The translations under genes were made by a program, and so were the position numbers. From Actinomycetota bacterium (lineage in GTDB: Bacteria > Actinomycetota > Acidimicrobiia > Acidimicrobiales > Poriferisodalaceae), in assembly GCA_013151655.1 (NCBI GenBank), contig JAADHX010000285.1:1-18670 (forward strand): 18,670 bases of DNA, written 5' to 3'. Positions 13,901 to 18,670 of this stretch are shown in pieces; the first letter of the stretch is position 1, and each line of letters starts with the position of its first letter. The notes beneath the pieces were generated by a model that had not been told where the DNA came from, did not search any database, and was given only the letters and a program-made list of their open reading frames with translations.

Positions 13901-15975
13901 ATGGCGACGATCGCCTCGAGGGCTTCGGCGGTAACGACGTCATCATCGGCGGCGCTGGCAACGACATCATCACCGACACCTTCGGTGACGACGACCTCAA
14001 GGGCGGCCCGGGTAACGACGCCCTCCATGGCGGTCTCGGGTTCGACCTTCTGCAGCCCGGTCCTGGTGATGACTTCGCCGTTATCGGATCCGATCCCGGA
14101 GAAATCTTCGGCGGAACCGGCGACGACAAGTTGCAGGGCGGCGACTCCTTCGACGTGATCTTTGGCGGCGACGGTGACGACTGGATCAACGGCGGATCCG
14201 GAGCCGATGCGGTGTTCGGCGACAACTTTGCTCCGCTTGAAAACAACCCTCTGGGCAGCGACGGCCACGATGTCCTGCGCGGCGGTCCCGGCGACGATGC
14301 CCTCGCAAGTGAAGGTGGCGACGACATCATGTTCGCCGACACCGGAACCGACGAGTTCGACGGTGTTGAAGGCTTCGACTGGGTCACCCATAAGGACGAC
14401 CCACAACCAGCCGACTCCGACCTCGAACGCATCGAGGGGCTGCCGAACCAGGTTGACCCGCTTGCGGACCGTTTCGACTTGGTAGAAGGTCTGTCGGGTT
14501 GGATGTTCGACGACGTCTTGCGTGGTGATGGTGAGATCCCCGACCTCTTTGGCGGTCTCATCCCCAACACGCTTGACCAGGACGGCATCGACCGGATCAC
14601 TGGCCTTGACCAGCTGCTTCCGTTCGGCGCGACTTCCTTCGACGCAGGCAACATAATCCTCGGCGGTGGTGGCAGCGACCTCATCGAAGGACGCGGCCTC
14701 GACGACATCATCGATGGCGACGCCTGGCTGAACGTTCAACTCTTGGCGGGCGGTATTCGCTACGACAGCATGAGCGATCTTCAGGCCATGGTGTTCGACG
14801 GATCACTCGACCCTGGTGACATCACGATTGTTCGTGAGATCCTGTGGGAGCCGCCGGGCACCGACATCGATACCGCTGAGTTCGACGGACCGTTGGCCGA
14901 CTACGACATCACCGAGAACGTCGACGGATCAGTCACAGTGGTCCATGCTAGAGGCCTCGGCAATGACGTCGGTGGCGGAGGCAACTGCCCCGACATCAAC
15001 TCGTTGTGCGACGACGGTACGGACACGCTCTTTAACATCGAGCGGCTGGCGTTCTCCGACGTGATCATCGGTGCACCTTGTGCCGACTGCTTGCTGCGAG
15101 TCACAACCGTGCCTCCAGTGGCCAGCCAGATCATTGTCGACGGAGCACCAACAGACCGTTGGGGTCTCACGTGGATGAAGACATCGCCTGGAGCTCACGA
15201 AGTGTGCTTCACCGATGTCGAAGGCTGGGCCACGGCTCCTTGCGAAACAGTCAATGTTGCGCCTGGTGTCACCGGTGTAGTCAACGGTACATTTACCCAG
15301 CAGGGCTTCATCCGCGTAGTTACCTCCCCAGCCGTGCAGTCCACCATCAGCATCGATGGCGTGGTGCGCAATGACTGGTCCGTATGGACCGACTTCCCCG
15401 TTGGTCCAACCGAGGTTTGTTACGGCGATGTCGCCGGGTTCACCACCCCACCATGTGAGACACTCAACGTGGTAGCTGGCGCTACTACCAACTTCACTGG
15501 CACCTTTGTTCCCGGCGCTGGTGTCGCTCCGGCAGGCCATGGCCTGCTCAGGGTGACAACCACGTCGACACTTGGTGGCGGTGTGCCTTCCCAGATTTCG
15601 ATCGACGGTGTTACCGCCGATCGCTGGGGCCTCAACTGGGTTAAGTTGCCGCCAGGTGCCTATGAGGTTTGTTACGGCGACGTACCAAACCACACTACGC
15701 CTGCATGTTCCATCGAAACCGTTGTGGCTGGTCAAACAACCGCAACCAACGGCGCCTTCGAGGCAAGGGGCATTCTGCGAGTAATTACCCAGACGCCGCA
15801 CCAGTCGACGATCTTCGTCGACGACGTGCCACGTAACGACTGGGGCTTGTGGACCGACCTTCCAGTTGGGCCACACGTGGTGTGCTTCGGCGAGGCAGCC
15901 GGGTTCACCCCAGCCTGCCAGGCCATCAACCTGGTCGCTGGCGTGCAAACGACAGTAACCGGGGTCTGGCCCTGA
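10927..15975 (+). CDS. Secreted animal-type heme peroxidase with RTX repeats and C-terminal PEGA-like module
   Basis: A 1682-residue secreted protein. Residues 1 to ~50 are a signal peptide (twin-basic n-region, hydrophobic core, PAAAA before ERDG). Residues ~230-790 form an animal (cyclooxygenase-peroxidase superfamily) heme peroxidase. The distal motif GQFFDHGLDL has heme-linking D264 and distal H265. The catalytic R538 and heme-linking E541 lie in GRCNENIAL, followed by AEHNR. The proximal H653 is in YRFGHTML, and N739 in NLARGRD. The expected role is oxidation of halides or organic substrates by peroxide outside the cell. About 125 more residues separate H265 from R538 than in lactoperoxidase. 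RTX repeats follow (982-1148, and a short block near 1246-1265), then four PEGA-like repeats (1389-1682). Codon use looks cleaner and more C-ending than in neighbouring genes. It is monocistronic, closed by a hairpin at 16015. No RTX-type ABC exporter is visible; the signal peptide suggests Sec export. Confidence 0.95.
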   Translation: MESTGKLSSRKGGLFERARRARSAFVALVAVVLIAAVMPVSTATSPAAAAERDGLFPWQLADVLPPGVAPVGAGFEITLTDLAFILDQIKISEQHVGPTFDPADPCGNLIGPGPNQIPPAGSADQLPFGLRTLNGICNNLVPGQELFGATDEPFIRLATPEWRAAEGFDIDGPGGAPALPNSSYVPGTPNPMTPFGPLVVDSQPRIISNLIVDQTASNPAAIAAAGVGAVPGPSGSFNIENVTPDEGLSAPFNATLTFFGQFFDHGLDLTTKDGELVFMPLQVDDPLFDAGADTIPFTADDGPNFMLISRAQLNDPGAQAVNQTSPFVDQNQTYTSSPSQQVFQREYTTAGADPDGAGVLTATSPLDTGRLLEGTVYAGLGGAPGGLTRWIDVKNQAINVLGFELDDVDVLSVPMMAANLYGAYIPGPLRGMPMIVTVGPDLIAGTVDDVLVEGDLASPVSTAALNAVPATAVVPAGRAWLADIAHAAVPGPGLVPDTVETCNPALPGSQLATFCDDGDPTTYDNEMLDTHFICGDGRCNENIALSAVHHVFHAEHNRVVDDIKATLDASVVPPLDTTEALAFYAEWKPGGVWDGKRLFQAAKFITEMEYQHLAFEEFARTVQPQVNVFVGYDTTIDARISSEFANAAYRFGHTMLNEDIQRFDTSTGADDSIGLIEAFLNPPEFFADGLGGFTKTPEEAAGGILAGTTTQIGEEIDEFVVEALRNELVGLPLDLAAVNLARGRDTGVPRLNSMRAQIFALTNSSPIFAPYDSWLDFSFSLKTPASLRNFVAAYGIYPDIQAATTLVGKRAAADIALADNAFMTGPPATTGVDDIDLWVGGLAEKNEIFGGLLGSTLNFIFEFQMESLQDGDRFYYLHRLAGVPLLAQLEGNSFSELIERNTTAEQLPANVFSVPTYTFDLDVVAPIPGGGIVDDPATPDWDETLLLVQMPDGTIRYPGADHALFSGRTGDFGPAGDMIQAGEGDDTVRGHDGDDRLEGFGGNDVIIGGAGNDIITDTFGDDDLKGGPGNDALHGGLGFDLLQPGPGDDFAVIGSDPGEIFGGTGDDKLQGGDSFDVIFGGDGDDWINGGSGADAVFGDNFAPLENNPLGSDGHDVLRGGPGDDALASEGGDDIMFADTGTDEFDGVEGFDWVTHKDDPQPADSDLERIEGLPNQVDPLADRFDLVEGLSGWMFDDVLRGDGEIPDLFGGLIPNTLDQDGIDRITGLDQLLPFGATSFDAGNIILGGGGSDLIEGRGLDDIIDGDAWLNVQLLAGGIRYDSMSDLQAMVFDGSLDPGDITIVREILWEPPGTDIDTAEFDGPLADYDITENVDGSVTVVHARGLGNDVGGGGNCPDINSLCDDGTDTLFNIERLAFSDVIIGAPCADCLLRVTTVPPVASQIIVDGAPTDRWGLTWMKTSPGAHEVCFTDVEGWATAPCETVNVAPGVTGVVNGTFTQQGFIRVVTSPAVQSTISIDGVVRNDWSVWTDFPVGPTEVCYGDVAGFTTPPCETLNVVAGATTNFTGTFVPGAGVAPAGHGLLRVTTTSTLGGGVPSQISIDGVTADRWGLNWVKLPPGAYEVCYGDVPNHTTPACSIETVVAGQTTATNGAFEARGILRVITQTPHQSTIFVDDVPRNDWGLWTDLPVGPHVVCFGEAAGFTPACQAINLVAGVQTTVTGVWP
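13870..14370 (+). repeat. RTX (hemolysin-type) calcium-binding nonapeptide repeats in the peroxidase
   Basis: Residues 982-1148 carry serial G-G-x-G-x-D-x-(L/I/V)-x units, for example GEGDDTVRG, GGAGNDIIT, GGPGNDALHG, GGTGDDKLQGG, GGDGDDWINGG and GGPGDDALAS. This is the classic beta-roll that folds on binding calcium. A further short block (GGGGSDLIEGRGLDDIIDG) lies at 14662-14721. At the DNA level these read as imperfect GGCG/GACGAC-rich repeats. Confidence 0.92.
15091..15972 (+). repeat. Four PEGA-like repeats (A-B-A-B) at the C-terminus of the peroxidase
   Basis: Residues 1389-1682 form four repeats: 1389-1460, 1461-1539, 1540-1615 and 1616-1682. Types alternate as in the protease: DRWG-x-x-W-x-K in repeats 1 and 3, NDW-x-x-WTD in repeats 2 and 4. 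Each has a Cys pair, 11 residues apart in repeats 1-3 and 10 in repeat 4. A Gly/Pro/Ala linker ending GHG separates repeats 2 and 3, exactly where the protease has its linker ending NGHG. Repeat 3 carries a small GGG-containing insertion. By hand alignment repeat 1 matches protease repeat 1 at about 43 of 72 positions, and repeat 4 matches protease repeat 4 at about 41 of 67. The chain ends VTGVWP. Confidence 0.87.
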
Positions 15976-16014
15976 GTTGACGCAGGATTGAGCTAACAAC
16001 CTACGTATCACTCT

Positions 16015-16054
16015 TGACCCCCGGACCGGCCCTAACAGGCCGGGCCGGGGGTCA
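16015..16054 (+). terminator. Strong hairpin terminator after the peroxidase
   Basis: A near-perfect inverted repeat starting 39 nt after the stop codon: a 10-bp arm (TGACCCCCGG / CCGGGGGTCA), one A/G mismatch, a 6-bp arm (CCGGCC / GGCCGG) and a 6-nt loop CTAACA. No U-tract follows, as is common for actinobacterial hairpin terminators. It isolates the peroxidase from the downstream glycosyltransferase. Confidence 0.8.
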
Positions 16055-16237
16055 GCTAGTTCCCGAAGTCCCCAACTGCACTGGGAACTGAGGCCACCTC
16101 CGGCGACGTTTCGGTATCCCGGCGCCACTTGTTTCACTTAGGATCATCTAACTGGTGTTGTGTCTGACCTACCGGTCGACTGGGTTGAGCAACCGGCTTG
16201 TTTGACTATCGTCGGGTCGCCAGGCCTCAGGACACAT

Positions 16238-17398
16238 ATGGATCACGACCTCGATCGCGAGAACCCGGTGGTGTCGATCCTTTTGCCATGCCTTGACGAA
16301 GCCGAATCGGTGGCCGACACGGTGTCTGAGGCTTTCGCTGGTCTCAGCAACGCTGGGGTCTCAGGCGAAGTAATTGTTGTCGATAATGGATCCCATGATG
16401 GGTCACCTGAATTGGCCCGCGACGCAGGTGCTCGAGTGGTTCATGAATCAGTGCCGGGATACGGTGCAGCACTTCGTCGTGGCATAGCCGAAGCGAACGG
16501 TCAGATCGGAGTGATGGCCGATGCAGACCTCACCTATGACCTCAGCAATGTTGAGGTCCTTCTGGCCCAGATCGAAGCTGGATCCGACCTGGTTATTGCG
16601 TCGCGACTCGAAGGAGTCAACCGAGGCACCATGCCATTGGCGCATCGTCTCATCGGGACGCCCGTAATCAGTTTCGTTCTGCGACGCGTAACGCGCAGCG
16701 GAGTGAGAGTCCGCGATAGCCAATCTGGATATCGAGCGTTCAGGCTCGCTCGGATACGCGACCTACAGCTGCAAACGAGCGGGATGGAGTTTGCCTCAGA
16801 GATGCTTCTGCGAGCTGGCGAGAGCGGTTGCTCAATCGCCGAGGTACGCCTGCCGTATCGGGCCAGAGTGGGGGAGTCGAAGCTCAATCCGGTGGCAGAT
16901 GGAGTGCGTCATCTGAAGCTACTTGCCTTGCTGGCTCCAAGAATCGCATTGTTGTGGCCTGGGACGGCGGCGGGAGTTCTTGGTCTGATTTTGACGATGG
17001 CTTCGCTGTTTCAGCCTGATGGGCTCACCCTTGGCGAGGCTCGGTGGCAACCGGTGTTCTTCGCGCCGATCTTGTTGGTAGTGGCATCGCTGCTTGTCGT
17101 CAGTTACCTGATCATGGGCGTCGCCAGCCCGCTACTGGGCGAGTCGAGGGTAACGAGCCCTCGTGTGATGCGATTTAGGTTGGCCAATATTGGTGCTGCA
17201 CTCATGACGACCGGTGTGGCCCTCAATGGCGTGCTGTTTGTGCGTTGGATCTCTGGTGCGGATGCTTGGTCGCGGAGCCTTGCTCTGGCCGGCATGGCAC
17301 AAGGGTTAACGCTGTCGGGCGCAGTGTGGGTGATGAGCGCGTTCTTGTACTGGCTTCTCCAACGCCAAAGCGAATACAGGGCGCACGCCCCGCAATAG
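16238..17398 (+). CDS. Membrane-anchored GT2 glycosyltransferase (polyprenyl-phosphate sugar synthase-like)
   Basis: A family 2 glycosyltransferase with a GT-A fold followed by four membrane helices. The catalytic domain begins VVSILLPCLDEAESV, then has VVDNGSHDGS (nucleotide-sugar binding) and the DXD motif D95-A-D97 (VMADADLTYD). The RVGESKLNPVADGVRHL segment lies just before the membrane region, as in DPM1/polyprenyl-phosphate glycosyltransferases of bacteria. The four C-terminal hydrophobic segments lie at about nt 16920-17390. Expected reaction: transfer of a sugar from a nucleotide donor to a polyprenyl phosphate on the inner membrane face, supplying a lipid-linked donor for surface glycans. 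The ATG at 16238 has CAGGA 5 nt upstream and starts just before the domain. An upstream GTG at 16160 adds 26 residues without a good RBS. It stands alone between two hairpins. Confidence 0.9.
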   Translation: MDHDLDRENPVVSILLPCLDEAESVADTVSEAFAGLSNAGVSGEVIVVDNGSHDGSPELARDAGARVVHESVPGYGAALRRGIAEANGQIGVMADADLTYDLSNVEVLLAQIEAGSDLVIASRLEGVNRGTMPLAHRLIGTPVISFVLRRVTRSGVRVRDSQSGYRAFRLARIRDLQLQTSGMEFASEMLLRAGESGCSIAEVRLPYRARVGESKLNPVADGVRHLKLLALLAPRIALLWPGTAAGVLGLILTMASLFQPDGLTLGEARWQPVFFAPILLVVASLLVVSYLIMGVASPLLGESRVTSPRVMRFRLANIGAALMTTGVALNGVLFVRWISGADAWSRSLALAGMAQGLTLSGAVWVMSAFLYWLLQRQSEYRAHAPQ

Positions 17399-17449
17399 GC
17401 CACCGTCTGGGGTCGCTCGGCCCCGCCGCGATGGTCCCGCCGCGGTGGC
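17399..17449 (+). terminator. Possible hairpin between convergent genes
   Basis: Starting at the base after the glycosyltransferase stop codon, GCCACCG (17399-17405) pairs with CGGTGGC (17443-17449). It encloses GGGG (17409-17412) and CCCC (17421-17424), which can form an inner hairpin. The loop is long and there is no U-tract, so this is a weak terminator candidate, although its position between convergent genes fits. Confidence 0.35.
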
Positions 17450-17503
17450 TCAGCGCGGACCGCGGATGGGAGGTCTCACGCAAAATGGTACGGCTGCTTG
17501 GTT

Positions 17504-18253
17504 CTACTCGCCGATAACGAGTCTGGCTGGCTCGTACATGGCCACCAACTGTGCAACTAGGTCGGCGATGTCGTCATCGGCAAGGGGCGACAGGGTTACA
17601 ACCATCTCACCCTTTACGATGTCGGTTTCGATGGCGGTTATCTGGCCTAGACGGCGGTCTATCTCGTCCGGATCGTGGATTGTGTTGGTGTAGAAGCTGT
17701 CGAAGATGCCAAAGTGCGCATTATCGAGGTCACGTTTGCTAAATGGCACTCGTATGACCGTGAAATCCAGGCCGGTATCGGCCAGTAACAATTTGGCCGC
17801 CTCGTCACCTTCGTCACCTTCGTCGGTTGTCGAAGCCAGTACTAATCTCGAACCGTTCTCGTGGTCGATCCACCAGCTAGCCGAATCGGGTCTAGAGCCG
17901 AAATTCTCGGCGGTGAATGGCGCAAATGTGGCGTAGATGGTCTGCAGCACAAGACTTCGAAGCGCCTCCTCTGGAGACATCCCGTAGGTCTGGATGAGAG
18001 CAGTGGCCGAACCTGTGATGTCTTGGCCGGTTGCTGAAATGACACGGTTGGCAGTTGGTGCGGGCTGGCCGGTGATGGACCGAGGCATTTGGAACAAGAT
18101 CCCAATGAGCGACAAGTCAGTTAGGGGAGTCTTGGGCGGTACCAAGTAGCCATGTTCACGCAAGTAGTCGCGATCGTTGCAGAACACCGCGTCGAGAAGC
18201 TCCTGGGCCGCGGCGAGATCTTCGGGCCAGTCATAGTCGAATCGGTCAAACAA
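17504..18253 (-). CDS. Unidentified soluble protein, N-terminus uncertain
   Basis: A 249-residue protein from a TTG at 18253, acidic, with no signal peptide or membrane helix. Visible features: an N-terminal aromatic/acidic stretch (FDRFDYDWPEDLAAAQELL), a middle Trp-containing segment (DSASWWIDHENGSRLVLAST), a small duplication (DEGDEGDE) encoded by a 9-bp tandem repeat near 17803-17825, and a mixed alpha/beta C-terminus ending PARLVIGE. Family not recognised. The reading frame stays open and coding-like upstream of the TTG (for example GRNIGPGQQWAYGG) to a stop near 18375. No ATG, GTG or TTG occurs in that extension, so the true start may be upstream in another frame or the gene may have an indel. 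It is convergent with the glycosyltransferase and divergent from the secreted protein at 18468. Confidence 0.75.
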   Translation of the reverse strand: MFDRFDYDWPEDLAAAQELLDAVFCNDRDYLREHGYLVPPKTPLTDLSLIGILFQMPRSITGQPAPTANRVISATGQDITGSATALIQTYGMSPEEALRSLVLQTIYATFAPFTAENFGSRPDSASWWIDHENGSRLVLASTTDEGDEGDEAAKLLLADTGLDFTVIRVPFSKRDLDNAHFGIFDSFYTNTIHDPDEIDRRLGQITAIETDIVKGEMVVTLSPLADDDIADLVAQLVAMYEPARLVIGE

Positions 18254-18455
18254 TCCGCCGTATGCCCACTGTTGGCCAGGCCCGATGTTCCTACCAGGGG
18301 AGACTTCGGCCTCTTGAACAGACGTCGCCGAAGAAATCCGTGCTCGGGGGTCTCCTGGCGTGGCCGGTTGTCGTTAACTGTTGTGGGTAAGAAAACGACC
18401 GATATGCATTTGACCTCAACGTAGGTCGCCGGGCAGTGCTGAACGGTTCTAACCA

Positions 18456-18461
18456 AAGGAA
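18456..18461 (+). promoter_or_regulatory. Ribosome binding site for the right-edge secreted protein
   Basis: AAGGAA located 6 nt before the ATG at 18468. It favours this start over the in-frame ATG at 18462, which would sit directly on the motif. Confidence 0.6.
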
Positions 18462-18467
18462 ATGCAC

Positions 18468-18670
18468 ATGAGACTCACCGATCCAATGACGATAGTGAAG
18501 ACAATCCTTGCATCGATGGTGCTGGTTGTGTCGATCGGGGTGGTGGCTGCGTCAGCCAACACGACGTACACATTAAATACGGCCGAAGCCAAGACTGACT
18601 TCCTCGCCGGAGAGTTGACGCCAACCGAAACGAGTGCTTCGGTGCCTGTATTGGCACTTTCCGAGGCTCC
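18468..18670 (+). CDS. Secreted protein, N-terminal fragment (runs off right edge)
   Basis: Sixty-seven codons are visible with no stop. The start MRLTDPMTIVK is followed by a hydrophobic core (TILASMVLVVSIGVVAASA), giving a signal peptide with probable cleavage after ASA near residue 31. The mature start is polar with Thr, Glu and Ala (TAEAKTDFLAGELTPTETSA). The fragment is too short to assign a family. A good RBS and correct spacing support it as a real gene. It is transcribed divergently from the unidentified protein at 17504, sharing a ~210-bp intergenic region. Confidence 0.7.
   Translation, partial: MRLTDPMTIVKTILASMVLVVSIGVVAASANTTYTLNTAEAKTDFLAGELTPTETSASVPVLALSEA

Noticed and set aside
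13870..14370. CRISPR-like periodic DNA repeats
   Set aside because: The periodicity is the 27-nt RTX nonapeptide code inside an open frame, with diverged units and no spacers.
13609..14739. Long minus-strand open frames across the RTX region (376 and 300 codons)
   Set aside because: They are antisense shadows of the Gly/Asp repeats; translations are low-complexity Val/Ala or Ser/Pro runs without start signals or motifs.
15955..15975. A PEP-CTERM, LPXTG or other membrane-anchor sorting signal at the C-termini of the peroxidase and protease
   Set aside because: Both proteins end in V-T-G-x-W-P with no hydrophobic helix or basic tail, so none of the known sortase/exosortase signals is present.
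14929..16137. Minus-strand 402-codon open frame opposite the peroxidase C-terminus
   Set aside because: It mirrors the repeat-encoding DNA, crosses the terminator hairpin, and has no recognisable domain; the plus-strand gene explains the sequence.

Overview
The window reads as a moderately GC-rich chromosome segment, probably from an actinobacterium and possibly an Acidimicrobiia-like lineage. That placement is an inference from base composition, frequent GTG/TTG starts, and the mix of large secreted enzymes with a Wzx/Wzy-type polysaccharide locus. No rRNA, tRNA, CRISPR array, transposase or phage gene was seen.

Layout. At the left edge (minus strand) is the N-terminal part of a single-pass membrane protein with a long Thr/Ser/Ala-rich stalk. 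It lies 32 bp downstream of a 1217-residue secreted M36 (fungalysin-type) metalloprotease on the same strand. A 400-bp divergent intergenic region follows. Then come plus-strand polysaccharide genes: a Wzy/O-antigen-ligase-like protein, a Wzx-like flippase (ATGA overlap) and a fused Wzz-like/BY-kinase copolymerase. A second Wzy-like protein lies on the minus strand, convergent with the kinase. Behind it is a short region that looks like a frame-broken membrane protein gene. Next, on the plus strand, is a 1682-residue secreted animal-type heme peroxidase with RTX calcium-binding repeats, followed by a strong hairpin terminator. The right end holds a membrane-anchored GT2 glycosyltransferase, a convergent unidentified protein with an unclear N-terminus, and the start of a secreted protein that runs off the window.

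How the parts fit. The central genes are polymerisation, flipping and chain-length-control steps of Wzx/Wzy-dependent exopolysaccharide export. They are bracketed by two giant secreted enzymes, a protease and a peroxidase, pointing in opposite directions. Both enzymes end in the same ~293-residue C-terminal module of four PEGA-like repeats arranged A-B-A-B. Each repeat has a conserved Cys pair, and both proteins end in a V-T-G-x-W-P motif. The module matches repeat by repeat between the two proteins (about 60% identity for repeats 1 and 4 by hand count). This shared C-terminal module next to an exopolysaccharide locus is the most interesting signal here. It may be a surface- or matrix-targeting domain, functionally comparable to other C-terminal sorting systems, but that role is inferred and not shown by the sequence.
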